NCBI GenBank assembly: GCA_002395835.1
Contig: DGVD01000016.1
Span: 1-64,000 of the forward strand
Direction: 5' to 3'
DNA length: 64,000 nt
Source of the DNA: Bacteroidales bacterium UBA4293
Lineage (GTDB): Bacteria; Bacteroidota; Bacteroidia; Bacteroidales; Bacteroidaceae
Part shown: positions 44,277-53,301 of the stretch, piece by piece
Layout: the number at the start of each line of letters is the position of its first letter
How positions within the stretch are numbered: the stretch's first letter is position 1
Program-made: the position numbers and the translations under genes
The notes under the pieces: model-generated
The model's input: only the letters and a program-made list of their open reading frames with translations
What the model was told of the DNA's origin: nothing
The model's database searches: none

Positions 44277-44304
44277 CAAAGATAAGAAAAAAGTCTTATC
44301 TTTG
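44277..44304. promoter_or_regulatory. Back-to-back -7 boxes of ddh and miaB forming a palindrome
   Basis: The minus-strand box TATCTTTG (44277-44284) and the plus-strand box TATCTTTG (44297-44304) are arms of a perfect 11-bp inverted repeat, CAAAGATAAGA / TCTTATCTTTG, with a 6-bp spacer. Polymerases at the two promoters would compete for the same DNA. Confidence 0.65.
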
Positions 44305-44324
44305 CATCCGAATTAAGATTTATA

Positions 44325-45635
44325 ATGAAAAAACTATATATAGAAACTTACGGGTGCCAAATGAATGTGGCCGATAGTGAAGTCATAGCTAGCATCATGA
44401 AGATGCAGGGCTATAATAGTACCGATACGCTGGACGAGGCCAATGCCGTGCTATTGAACACGTGCTCCGTAAGAGAGAATGCCGAACAGAAAATATACAA
44501 CCGCCTGAACTTCTTCCAAGCCTACAAGAAGAAGAAAAAGAACTTCATCGTGGGTGTGGTAGGTTGTATGGCAGAACACGTAAAAGACGATTTAATCAAG
44601 AACCATGGTGTCGACATCGTGGCTGGTCCGGACTCTTATTTGACTTTGCCCGATCTTTTCGCTCAAGTGGAAGCGGGGGAAAAAGCCATCAACGTGGAAC
44701 TTTCTACCACGGAGACCTACCGGGATATTATCCCTGAACGTATTTGTGGGAATCACATCTCTGGCTTTATCAGCATCATGCGTGGCTGTAATAATTTCTG
44801 CCATTATTGTATTGTCCCTTACACCCGTGGAAGGGAACGTAGTAGGGATGTGGAGAGTATATTGAATGAAGCCAAGGACCTGAGAGACAGAGGATATAAG
44901 GAAATAACCTTGTTGGGGCAGAACGTGAATTCCTACAACTTCAATGGAGTTACTTTCCCTCAACTGCTCCGTCAGGTGGCTGCCACGGTACCCGAAATGC
45001 GTATCCGTTTCTCTACCTCTCACCCGAAAGATATGAGCGATGAGACGCTGCATGCCATTGCTGAAGTGCCCAACATCTGCAAGCATATCCACCTTCCGGT
45101 ACAAAGTGGAAGTAGTCGTATTCTGAAGCTCATGAACCGAAAATACACCCGGGAGTGGTATCTGGACCGTGTAGCTGCCATCCGTCGGATTATACCGGAT
45201 TGTGGATTAAGCACCGACATCTTCTGTGGTTACTGCACGGAAACGGAAGAAGACCATCAGGAATCGCTTTCCATCATGCGGGCCTGTGCGTACGACTCTG
45301 CCTTCATGTTCAAATACAGTGAGCGGTCGGGCACCTATGCTGCTAAGCATATTCCAGATGATATCCCTGAAGAGACCAAAATCCGCCGGTTGAATGAACT
45401 GATTGCCCTGCAGAATGAATTGAGTGCAGAGAGCAACCAACGTTGTGTGGGAAAGGATTTTGAGATTCTAGTAGAAGGGGTAAGTAAACGCAGCAGGGAG
45501 CAGTTGTATGGTCGAACCGAACAAAATAAGGTGGTGGTCTTCGATAGAGGAAACGTCCATATCGGTCAATATGTCTGGGTACATATCACCGATGCTTCAT
45601 CAGCTACCTTGAAAGGAACAATTATTGAAAAATAA
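44325..45635 (+). CDS. miaB: tRNA-2-methylthio-N6-isopentenyladenosine synthase
   Basis: This 436-residue radical SAM methylthiotransferase modifies A37 of tRNAs reading UNN codons. The N-terminal cluster uses C11, C47 and C81; the radical SAM cluster uses C155, C159 and C162 (CNNFCHYC). A TRAM domain occupies the last 65 residues or so. It is intact, divergent from ddh, and followed by a terminator that also touches the uxaC stop. Confidence 0.95.
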   Translation: MKKLYIETYGCQMNVADSEVIASIMKMQGYNSTDTLDEANAVLLNTCSVRENAEQKIYNRLNFFQAYKKKKKNFIVGVVGCMAEHVKDDLIKNHGVDIVAGPDSYLTLPDLFAQVEAGEKAINVELSTTETYRDIIPERICGNHISGFISIMRGCNNFCHYCIVPYTRGRERSRDVESILNEAKDLRDRGYKEITLLGQNVNSYNFNGVTFPQLLRQVAATVPEMRIRFSTSHPKDMSDETLHAIAEVPNICKHIHLPVQSGSSRILKLMNRKYTREWYLDRVAAIRRIIPDCGLSTDIFCGYCTETEEDHQESLSIMRACAYDSAFMFKYSERSGTYAAKHIPDDIPEETKIRRLNELIALQNELSAESNQRCVGKDFEILVEGVSKRSREQLYGRTEQNKVVVFDRGNVHIGQYVWVHITDASSATLKGTIIEK

Positions 45636-45638
45636 CAA

Positions 45639-45674
45639 GATAGGGACCTAGATTTAGGCCCCTATCCTTTTTTT
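45639..45674. terminator. Terminator between miaB and uxaC
   Basis: GATAGGG pairs with CCCTATC around a loop with an inner CCTA/TAGG pairing, then CTTTTTTT. The T run ends inside the uxaC stop codon. Confidence 0.8.
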
Positions 45675-47076
45675 ATTTCCGAAAGTATTCTTTAGCATTA
45701 TAATAACTGATGCCTTCTATAATCTTTGCTATCTGGTCGTACTCCGATTCCGGCAATAATCCTTTTTCAATGTCACTTCCCCACAAATCACAAAGGATTC
45801 TACGGAAATACTCATGACGAGGATAAGACAGGAAAGAACGGCTGTCGGTAAGCATGCCCACAAAGCGACTCAAGAGTCCTTGACGGGACAAGGCGTTCAT
45901 CTGTGCTTGCATGCCTCCTATATTGTCGTTGAACCACCAACCGGAACCAAACTGCATCTTTCCAGGGGTCTTCCCGTCTTGGAAATTCGCTATCATGGCT
46001 GCTATAGCCTCGTTCTCAGCTGGATTTATATTGTATAGGATGGTTTTGGTCAGTGAACCTTCACTCTCCAGCGCATCCAGGAACTTAGCCAACTGGTTCC
46101 CTGCCTGATACTCGCTGATGGTGTCGAAACCGGTATCTGGACCCAACTGCTTGAACATCTTTGAGTTTGTGTTTCGCAGAGGACCGAAATGGAATTGCTG
46201 TACCCAACCCTTTTCTGCATTCATCCGAGCGAAATCCAGCAGGAGAGCGGTCTGTAGTTTCTCCACTTCCAGCGCAGAAAGTTCCTTTCCGGAACGAACC
46301 TTATTAAAGAGGAGCCTGCTTTCTTCCTTCGTGCATGCAGCCCAAGGGAACTGGCTTACTCCGTGGTCTGCCACATTACAGCCACGGGTAGCAAAATAAT
46401 CGTGCCGTTTCCTCAGAGCCAGCATCAAGGCATCGTAGGAGTCTATATGCACATCAGCCACCTCTGCCAATTTATCCACATAGGCATTGTAAGCCTCAGC
46501 ATCATTCACTGCCATAGCTTTGTCGGGACGCCAGGCTGGATACATTTTTATGTCGAAAGAAGCATCCTTCTCTACCTTCTCATGATATTCCAGGGTATCA
46601 ATGGGGTCGTCTGTGGTACAGATGGACTCCACATGATAATGTTTCATGAAACCACGGGCTGTAAACCCGGGCTGCTGAAGCATCTCATTGCACTGATGGT
46701 AAATCTCCTCCGCAGTCTCTGGCTTTAGGATCTTGTCGATTCCAAAAGCGGTCTTCAGTTCCAGGTGGGTCCAGTGATAGAGCGGATTACGCATGGTGTA
46801 AGGGATGGTCTCCGCCCATTTCTGGAATTTCTCCCAGTCGGTGGCATCACCTGTGATGAAATGCTCATCTACCCCATTGGCACGCATGGCACGCCATTTA
46901 TAATGGTCTCCACCAAGCCACACTTCCGTGATGGAGCGGAAACGATAATCCTCTGCTACTTGCTTGGGGATGATATGGCAGTGATAGTCTATGATAGGCA
47001 ACTTCTCTGAATGCTCATGGAAAAGCCTACGGGCCACATCGGAATGCAACAAGAAATCTTTATCTATGAAACTCAT
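45673..47076 (-). CDS. uxaC: Glucuronate isomerase
   Basis: This 467-residue amidohydrolase-fold enzyme converts glucuronate to fructuronate (and galacturonate to tagaturonate). It opens with LPIIDYHCHIIPKQVAEDY, with the metal HxH, and has WTHLELKTAFGI and MLTDSRSFLSYPRHEYFRR near the end. It is the third gene of a minus-strand operon: SDR reductase, MFS transporter, uxaC, with 15- and 6-bp gaps. The set imports and begins hexuronate breakdown; uxuA and kdgK/kdgA are outside the window. Confidence 0.95.
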   Translation of the reverse strand: MSFIDKDFLLHSDVARRLFHEHSEKLPIIDYHCHIIPKQVAEDYRFRSITEVWLGGDHYKWRAMRANGVDEHFITGDATDWEKFQKWAETIPYTMRNPLYHWTHLELKTAFGIDKILKPETAEEIYHQCNEMLQQPGFTARGFMKHYHVESICTTDDPIDTLEYHEKVEKDASFDIKMYPAWRPDKAMAVNDAEAYNAYVDKLAEVADVHIDSYDALMLALRKRHDYFATRGCNVADHGVSQFPWAACTKEESRLLFNKVRSGKELSALEVEKLQTALLLDFARMNAEKGWVQQFHFGPLRNTNSKMFKQLGPDTGFDTISEYQAGNQLAKFLDALESEGSLTKTILYNINPAENEAIAAMIANFQDGKTPGKMQFGSGWWFNDNIGGMQAQMNALSRQGLLSRFVGMLTDSRSFLSYPRHEYFRRILCDLWGSDIEKGLLPESEYDQIAKIIEGISYYNAKEYFRK

Positions 47077-47082
47077 TTTCTT

Positions 47083-48519
47083 TTAGCATTTTACAGGTTT
47101 ATATCTTGGAACCAAAATCTTCAGGCAGAACCATCCTAGGATGTAAGCCACGGAACAAATGCAGAAGATGATGAAATAACCTGCCGGTTTCCCTTCAAAC
47201 CCCATGAACTGCATGTTGGTCTCTGCGGCATAGTCGAACAGGTGTCCTGAAAATTTATTGATGGCAAAGGAGCTGATACCTCCAGCCAAGCCGTTTATAC
47301 CGGTTAGGGTTCCTATTAATCCTTTAGGGAACAAGTCGCTGATGACAGAGTATAGATTGGCCGACCACGACTGGTGTGCCGCTCCTGCTAAACCGATGAT
47401 GACGATAGGTAGCCAGTAGCTATAGGCTCCTAAAGGCTGGGCGAAGAGTGCCAGCAACGGAACTACGGCAAAAAGCAGCATGGCTTTTAAACGGGCATCA
47501 TAGGAATTCAGCCCTGTCTTTTCCATGATGATAGTAGGCAATTTCCCTCCATAGATAGAAAGCATGGTGATGGCATACAAAACAAAAATCAGCAGCATGG
47601 CGGTAGGATTATCGGAGGATAGTCCGTACACGTCGGACAGGTAGGCTGGTGTCCAGAACAGGAAGAACCACCATACACCATCGGTCACCAATTTGGACAG
47701 GAAGATAGCCCAGGTCTGAGGCAACTGAAGGACTTTGCGGAATGGCATTTTTCCTTCTGAACCGCTTACCTCTTCCTTGGTCTCCTGCTCCGCTTCATCT
47801 TGGTTGATATAAGCCAGCTCGGCGTGGTTCACCCGAGAGTTCTTTTCCGGTTTATCATAGAGGAACAGCCAGAACCCCATCCATACGAATCCTAGTGCAC
47901 CAATGAGGATAAACGCCATTTCCCAGCCATTGCCCCAACCAATGCTCTTGAAATATCCGGCCAGTGCTGGAATGGTAAGCGGAGCTATCAAGGCACCTAC
48001 CGTGGAGCCTGCATTGAAGATGGAAGTAGCATAGGCACGGTCTTTCTTAGGGAAATACTCTGCCGTGACCTTAATGGCTGCCGGGAAGTTTCCAGACTCA
48101 CCTATACCCAGAATCACACGGGCTGCTATAAAGAAATACACACTGGTAGTAGCTATCACCGTAGCAGTGGCACCCGTGGCTTTCAGCATCTCACCTGTAG
48201 TGCCCAGGCCCAAGGTCCACTCCGTAGCCACACCGCACAGTGCATGTAGGCAGGCACCAGCCGACCATACACCGATGGCAAACAGATAACCCTTTTTCGT
48301 TCCCATCCAGTCGATAAACCGACCAGAGAACAGGTTGGCTATGGCATACACGATAGAGAATATCGCAGCAATATCACCATAGTTGGAATCCGACCAGTGG
48401 AACTCGGGGGCTATAAAATCTTTCCACGTGAGCGACAGGACCTGACGGTCCATGTAGTTGACTGTCGTAGCTACGAACAGCAACGTACATATCACCCATC
48501 TAAAATTCGTCTTTTTCAT
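47083..48519 (-). CDS. MFS hexuronate transporter (ExuT-like)
   Basis: This 478-residue protein has twelve membrane segments of the anion:cation symporter (ACS) family. The N-terminus NFRWVICTLLFVATTVNYMDRQ is the ACS/ExuT signature, and GIGESGNFPAAIK matches the GlpT/ExuT motif after helix 4. The cytoplasmic loop between the halves is acidic (QDEAEQETKEEVSG). It is placed between genes for the first two hexuronate-handling enzymes, which supports glucuronate/galacturonate uptake. Confidence 0.9.
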   Translation of the reverse strand: MKKTNFRWVICTLLFVATTVNYMDRQVLSLTWKDFIAPEFHWSDSNYGDIAAIFSIVYAIANLFSGRFIDWMGTKKGYLFAIGVWSAGACLHALCGVATEWTLGLGTTGEMLKATGATATVIATTSVYFFIAARVILGIGESGNFPAAIKVTAEYFPKKDRAYATSIFNAGSTVGALIAPLTIPALAGYFKSIGWGNGWEMAFILIGALGFVWMGFWLFLYDKPEKNSRVNHAELAYINQDEAEQETKEEVSGSEGKMPFRKVLQLPQTWAIFLSKLVTDGVWWFFLFWTPAYLSDVYGLSSDNPTAMLLIFVLYAITMLSIYGGKLPTIIMEKTGLNSYDARLKAMLLFAVVPLLALFAQPLGAYSYWLPIVIIGLAGAAHQSWSANLYSVISDLFPKGLIGTLTGINGLAGGISSFAINKFSGHLFDYAAETNMQFMGFEGKPAGYFIIFCICSVAYILGWFCLKILVPRYKPVKC

Positions 48520-48534
48520 GCCCTACCCAATTCG

Positions 48535-49350
48535 TCAAATGGAATACACATCGAAACCACCATCTACCACAGAAAGGGCGCCAGTCACGAAGCTGGAAGC
48601 CTCTGAGATTAAGTAGTGGATTGTACCGCACAGTTCCTCAGGTTCTGCAAAACGAGAAGCTGGAGTGTGCTTAATGACATCCTTTCCACGCTCCGTCAGG
48701 GAACCGTCTGGGTTGGTCAGCAGCGCACGGTTCTGGTTGGTGATAAGGAAACCAGGGACGATGGCATTCACCCTAATCTTAGGAGAGAATTTCTTGGCCA
48801 TCTCGGTAGCCATGAATTTCGTGTAAGAAGCGATGGCCGACTTTGCACAGCCATAACCGAATACTCGGGTCAGAGGACGGAGAGCAGACTCGGAACAGAA
48901 GTTCACAATGGCACCTTCCTTCTTGTCGCACAGCACCTTACCCAGAATCTTCGTCGGCAGAATGGTACCGAACAGGTTCAGCTCTACCACCTTGTGGATG
49001 GCATCGTTGCTGGCATCCAGGTAGGTCTGGTCTGGAGCGATATTGGCAGCACCCATGTTTCCACCAGCTGCATTCAGCAGCACATCGATGGTTCCAAACT
49101 TAGCCAGAATATCCTCACGGTTCTTCAGAAGGGCTTCCTCATCCAGCACGTTCGTCTCCAGGAACAGCGCCTCGGTGTGCTGAGAAAGCTCGGCCTCCAG
49201 AGCCTTGCCAGTCTCACTGGCCCGTGGAATATCCAGGATGACCATGTGGGCCCCCTGCTCTGCCAAATAACGTGCAATACACTGTCCTAAAACACCACAG
49301 CCGCCAGTTAAGACGACTACCTTGCCTTTTACATCGAATAGATTTTTCAT
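48535..49350 (-). CDS. SDR oxidoreductase, probable D-mannonate oxidoreductase (fructuronate reductase)
   Basis: This 271-residue short-chain dehydrogenase has the cofactor motif TGGCGVLGQCIA, NAAG, and catalytic Ser-Tyr-Lys with YGCAKSAI. SDR-type fructuronate reductases replace the classical UxuB in Bacteroidales, and the operon with exuT-like and uxaC genes supports that assignment; the substrate is inferred from context. It is the first gene of the operon. Confidence 0.85.
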   Translation of the reverse strand: MKNLFDVKGKVVVLTGGCGVLGQCIARYLAEQGAHMVILDIPRASETGKALEAELSQHTEALFLETNVLDEEALLKNREDILAKFGTIDVLLNAAGGNMGAANIAPDQTYLDASNDAIHKVVELNLFGTILPTKILGKVLCDKKEGAIVNFCSESALRPLTRVFGYGCAKSAIASYTKFMATEMAKKFSPKIRVNAIVPGFLITNQNRALLTNPDGSLTERGKDVIKHTPASRFAEPEELCGTIHYLISEASSFVTGALSVVDGGFDVYSI

Positions 49351-49507
49351 AGTATTATATGTTTTAATGATTATACTCTACAAAAGTCTCCGCTAAGTTA
49401 CGGAAAAATACCGAATAAACCATCCTCAACCAGAAAGAAAGAAACTTTTTTATCCTTTCGTACATCATCTTGGTTTTCCTGTAACCTAAAAAACCCAAAA
49501 AACGTAT

Positions 49508-49515
49508 TATCTTTG
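49508..49515 (+). promoter_or_regulatory. -7 box for GH3 copy 3; decides the gene start
   Basis: TATCTTTG lies 24 bp before the ATG at 49540. A longer frame from 49513 would start within the promoter box and is excluded. Confidence 0.7.
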
Positions 49516-49539
49516 CATACAAACTTATCACTTTTTACC

Positions 49540-51963
49540 ATGAATAGAAAAATTATCACACTGACGCTGCTGACTGCCTTGGCGATGCCCATGACAGTGA
49601 AAGCACAACAGCTCCGTGCAGACAATATTGACCAGATTGTCTCCGCACTGACCGATGATGAAAAAGTACACATGCTTACGGGTGCCGGTACCGGATGGGC
49701 CGACCCTGATGTAAAATTCCCAGGTATAGCCGGATGGACCTACCCGGTGCCTCGTCTGGGAATCCCTTCAGTCTACCTGGCCGATGGTCCTCACGGGGTG
49801 AATATGAATAGATACCGCGACTTCGACCACTTCGACTACAGTTGTACCACCACTCCTACCTCCACAGCCATGGCTGCCACATTCGATGTGAATGCCATCG
49901 GTAAGATGGGAAACCTCATCGGCTATGAATTGAAGGAACGGGGACTGGATGTCATTCTGGGTCCTGCTATCAACTTGCAGCGCACGGCATTGGGAGGGCG
50001 CAACCAGGAATATATGTCGGAAGATCCTTTCCTCTCCGGAAAAATGGCTGCTGCCTACATCCGTGCCGTACAGAATCACGGTGTGGGTACCAGTGTAAAG
50101 CATTTTGCTGGAAATGAGGCGGAAACCTTGCGTAAACAGTCCGATACCCGTGCCACCCCTCGCACCTTGCGTGAACTATACCTGAAAGCCTTTGAGATCG
50201 CTGTGAAGGAGGGTCAGCCTTGGACTGTCATGACCTCTTACAACTATATCAATGGTGAACATAGTACGGAACGTCGGGACCTTGTCACTGATATTCTCCG
50301 TGGGGAATGGGGATTCAAAGGAATAGCCATAACCGACTGGGATGGTGGTTATTATCCCGTTAAGATTACCTCAGCCGGAACCGATATCATAGAACCGGGC
50401 TCCGACCAGTTCCGTGAGGACTTGGCAAAAGCCTTGGCCGATGGTTCACTGGACCGGAACATTGTGGATGCAGCTATCAAGCGAATCCTGGAATTTACCG
50501 TTAAATGCCCGTCTTTCAAACAGTATAAGGCTTCTAACGACATCCATCGGGACGAGCATCTGGAGTGGGTTCGTGAAGTGGGTGCCGAAGGTATGGTGCT
50601 CCTGAAGAATGACAACCAGACCTTGCCTGTGGTTCCTCAGAAGGTGGCTCTCTACGGCACCACCAGCTATAATTTCATTGCCGGAAACATGGGTGTAGGT
50701 GGTACCAATGGAGGTGCCTACCACGTTACTTTAGTGGAAGGTCTGAGAAAGGCTGGTTTCACCATCGACATGAACCTGCTGAGACAGCATACCCGTTGGC
50801 AGACCGAGGAAGATGCCCGTCTGCAGTCGGAAGCTAGCAAAGACCCTATCATGTCCAGAATCCTGCGTCCTGCACGAGCAGAAGAATTAATCCCACAAGA
50901 GAAGATAGAGGTGAAAGAAGACCCACGCATGGCACAAGCTAGACAGATGAACTTCAACATCGGGGCTTTGATGGGGAACCAGGCAAAACCATCTACCCTC
51001 AGTGAGCAGGTGGCAAACAATGACCTGGCTATCATCACCCTGGGCCGTACCACGGGCGAAGGTCAGGACCGTAACTTTAAGGAGTTTGAACTGCGCGACA
51101 GCGAACGTAAGCTTATTGAGGTAGTCAGCCAGGCTTACCATGCTGCAGGAAAGAAGGTGGTAGTCCTGCTGAACGTATGTGCTGCCATTGAGACCCAGTC
51201 CTGGGTAGGCATGGTAGATGCCGTGCTGAATGTGTGGGAACCAGGTATGGCTGCCGGTTATAGTGTAGCTGATGTGCTGACTGGTAAAGTAAACCCTTCC
51301 GGTCGTATGCCTCAGACGTGGGAAGTAAAGTTTGGCGATCAGCCTGCAGACCTGAACTTCCCTTCCGATTATCACCCAAAGAGCATCATGGAGTTCCTAG
51401 GCTCTGCCAAGATGTCGGACAACCCACAGAAGAACGAGGAATTAGTGGATTACGAGGAAGGGGTCTTCATGGGCTACCGTTATTTCACTTCCTTCAATAA
51501 GCAGGTGGCTTATCCTTTCGGTTACGGTCTGAGCTATACCACCTTTGCGTATGAGAATGCCAGTCTGGATCCTACTGCCGATGGTTTCCAGGTCACCCTT
51601 ACGGTGAAGAACACCGGAAAGGTAGCGGGTAAGGAAGTGGTGCAGCTCTACAGTGCTGCTCCTGCAGGAGGATTGGAAAAGCCTGTTCGTGAACTGAAGG
51701 CCTTTGCCAAGACTAAGAACCTGAAACCAGGAGAGAGTCAGACACTGACCCTGAAGGTCACCAACTATGAACTGGCTTCTTACAACGAGAAGGCTGTGGC
51801 TTGGCAGGCAGCTAAGGGTAATTACAGCATCCAGATCTGTAAGAATGCCAATGAAGTGGCCCTCACCCTGCCTTATAAGCTGAAGAAGACCCTGTCTTGG
51901 AAGACCACCAACTCCCTGGCTCTTCAGGCCCCTCTGAAAGAAATCTCCCTGAAGAAGAAATAA
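49540..51963 (+). CDS. Beta-glucosidase-type GH3 (copy 3)
   Basis: This 807-residue exported GH3 enzyme has a signal peptide MNRKIITLTLLTALAMPMTVKA-Q (about 22 residues), then TIM barrel, sandwich and fibronectin III-like domains. The nucleophile is D266 (GIAITDWDGG); the acid/base is probably the Glu of TTGEGQDRNF. It is clearly more distant from copies 1 and 4 than they are from each other (for example RNQEYMSEDP replaces RNFEYYSEDP), so it may have another substrate. It lies next to the hexuronate operon on the opposite strand. Confidence 0.92.
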   Translation: MNRKIITLTLLTALAMPMTVKAQQLRADNIDQIVSALTDDEKVHMLTGAGTGWADPDVKFPGIAGWTYPVPRLGIPSVYLADGPHGVNMNRYRDFDHFDYSCTTTPTSTAMAATFDVNAIGKMGNLIGYELKERGLDVILGPAINLQRTALGGRNQEYMSEDPFLSGKMAAAYIRAVQNHGVGTSVKHFAGNEAETLRKQSDTRATPRTLRELYLKAFEIAVKEGQPWTVMTSYNYINGEHSTERRDLVTDILRGEWGFKGIAITDWDGGYYPVKITSAGTDIIEPGSDQFREDLAKALADGSLDRNIVDAAIKRILEFTVKCPSFKQYKASNDIHRDEHLEWVREVGAEGMVLLKNDNQTLPVVPQKVALYGTTSYNFIAGNMGVGGTNGGAYHVTLVEGLRKAGFTIDMNLLRQHTRWQTEEDARLQSEASKDPIMSRILRPARAEELIPQEKIEVKEDPRMAQARQMNFNIGALMGNQAKPSTLSEQVANNDLAIITLGRTTGEGQDRNFKEFELRDSERKLIEVVSQAYHAAGKKVVVLLNVCAAIETQSWVGMVDAVLNVWEPGMAAGYSVADVLTGKVNPSGRMPQTWEVKFGDQPADLNFPSDYHPKSIMEFLGSAKMSDNPQKNEELVDYEEGVFMGYRYFTSFNKQVAYPFGYGLSYTTFAYENASLDPTADGFQVTLTVKNTGKVAGKEVVQLYSAAPAGGLEKPVRELKAFAKTKNLKPGESQTLTLKVTNYELASYNEKAVAWQAAKGNYSIQICKNANEVALTLPYKLKKTLSWKTTNSLALQAPLKEISLKKK

Positions 51964-52025
51964 GGAAACCTTGCTTTAATGCGGAAATGGCGGAACAAAA
52001 ATAAAGGCACCAGAACCGCATCAAT

Positions 52026-52205
52026 ATGGCCCTTATCGAAATAGACGAAAAGGAACTAGAGAAATTCCTGGAAACCCGTACGATCAACCTAGACGAGCCG
52101 GTTCCTGGAATGACCGATTTTAATGAACCCCTCATATCCAGAGACAGCATCGAAACAATGACTTCGTTCGATGCTGTCCTGAGTGGGGTTACTAGTCCTC
52201 GTTAG
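52026..52205 (+). CDS. Possible small acidic protein, 59 aa
   Basis: ATG to TAG encodes 59 residues beginning MALIEIDEKELEKFLETRTI and ending in TSPR. The composition is acidic and protein-like. It follows the GH3 gene by 62 bp without an obvious promoter and carries a 12-bp hairpin within its 3' half, so it could equally be non-coding sequence containing a terminator. No family is recognised. Confidence 0.35.
   Translation: MALIEIDEKELEKFLETRTINLDEPVPGMTDFNEPLISRDSIETMTSFDAVLSGVTSPR
52143..52178. terminator. Perfect 12-bp hairpin after GH3 copy 3
   Basis: GACAGCATCGAA pairs with TTCGATGCTGTC around a 12-nt loop. No U-tract follows on either strand, so it is not a textbook intrinsic terminator. 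It lies between convergent genes where one is expected. Confidence 0.45.
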
Positions 52206-52214
52206 AATCTATTC

Positions 52215-53111
52215 TTATTGCTGGTTTGATCGGATAATCTCGTTCAGGGAAATATTAGGATTCCGGTAGCGTGCCTCTGGGTTACGTTCACCTGGCCATT
52301 GTGGATTGGCTGATTTAAGGGTCAGCGCCTTTTCTGGGCAGGCATGAACGCAAGCCAAGCAATATTCACATTTACCACTGAACTCCAGGCCGTTATCACC
52401 CAGACGGAAATTCTTGTGTGGACAAACCTTCTCACAAGTCAAGCACTCTATACAGCGATCCTTCTTAAGTTCCAGCAGACGGTCTGCTGTCATGCTGAAG
52501 TGCTGTTCTTGCATTCTACTGAGCATCTCCTCGTTGAAGAACCCCATCTCGGCTGTCTCCACAAAGGTTTTTTGTGCATTCAGGTCCTCTATAATCTTGG
52601 CCAAGTTCTCATCGGTGTGCTTGTCGATGGTGATTTGCTGGCTCATGTCAAACACGGGCAGGTAGTTGTCCACCATCAAGATAGACTTGATATACTGGAA
52701 GGTAACACCGTTCTCTTTAGAGAATTTGTCCCACCACTGGCACACATTTACCGCAGCATTTCCGAAGGTAATGACTGAGAACATATATGGAGCCGAGAAC
52801 TTGGCTTTTTTCAGGAATTCCCTTACAATCATCGGGGCAGAAGCAGCATAGTCTGGGAAAACAAAACCTATCTCATCAGCTTCATAGCTGAGGTTCTCCT
52901 TCTTTAGTTCCTGAGGAATACTGATAGGATTGTCGGAAAGGCTCTTCGCTATGAAAAGGGAATTGCCTGTGGCAGTAAAGTAGAATACTAGACGTTTCTT
53001 GTTGTTGGAACGCTCTTTCAATATAGCAGCATAAGTCTTAGGAGCAACACCAGCTAGAGCGATGGCTGCCAAACTAGCTCCCATTCGTTTAAGGGCTTCT
53101 CTTCTATTCAT
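52215..53111 (-). CDS. EFR1-type flavodoxin/ferredoxin protein with Tat-like signal
   Basis: This 298-residue protein has an N-terminus with twin arginine (NRREALKRMG) and a hydrophobic stretch ending APKTYA, a probable Tat signal. A flavodoxin-like domain (about 38-190) opens with FYFTATGNSLFIAKSL. Two 4Fe-4S motifs follow: CIECLTCEKVCP (about 235-246) and CEYCLACVHACP (about 262-273). It would shuttle electrons between flavin and iron-sulfur centres. EFR1 proteins are usually cytoplasmic, so the export signal is notable. Confidence 0.83.
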   Translation of the reverse strand: MNRREALKRMGASLAAIALAGVAPKTYAAILKERSNNKKRLVFYFTATGNSLFIAKSLSDNPISIPQELKKENLSYEADEIGFVFPDYAASAPMIVREFLKKAKFSAPYMFSVITFGNAAVNVCQWWDKFSKENGVTFQYIKSILMVDNYLPVFDMSQQITIDKHTDENLAKIIEDLNAQKTFVETAEMGFFNEEMLSRMQEQHFSMTADRLLELKKDRCIECLTCEKVCPHKNFRLGDNGLEFSGKCEYCLACVHACPEKALTLKSANPQWPGERNPEARYRNPNISLNEIIRSNQQ

Positions 53112-53169
53112 AATATCCTTTTTTAAATGATTATTCTGATTACGTTCGTGATGTTAGTTGTTTTCGTTG

Positions 53170-53177
53170 CAAAAATA
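53170..53177 (-). promoter_or_regulatory. -7 box for EFR1-type gene
   Basis: TATTTTTG on the minus strand, 58 bp upstream of the start. Confidence 0.55.
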
Positions 53178-53265
53178 ATCCATCCCTACCACTCTTTTGT
53201 TTCACAAAATGCCGAAATCTGACACAAAAATACCGAAAATGCATCTTTCATCGTAGAAGAATATG

Positions 53266-53273
53266 TAACTTTG
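53266..53273 (+). promoter_or_regulatory. -7 box for EamA transporter gene
   Basis: TAACTTTG, 28 bp upstream of the ATG at 53302. Confidence 0.62.
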
Positions 53274-53301
53274 CACCCGATTTTTGAACTGAGAAGCATA
53301 A

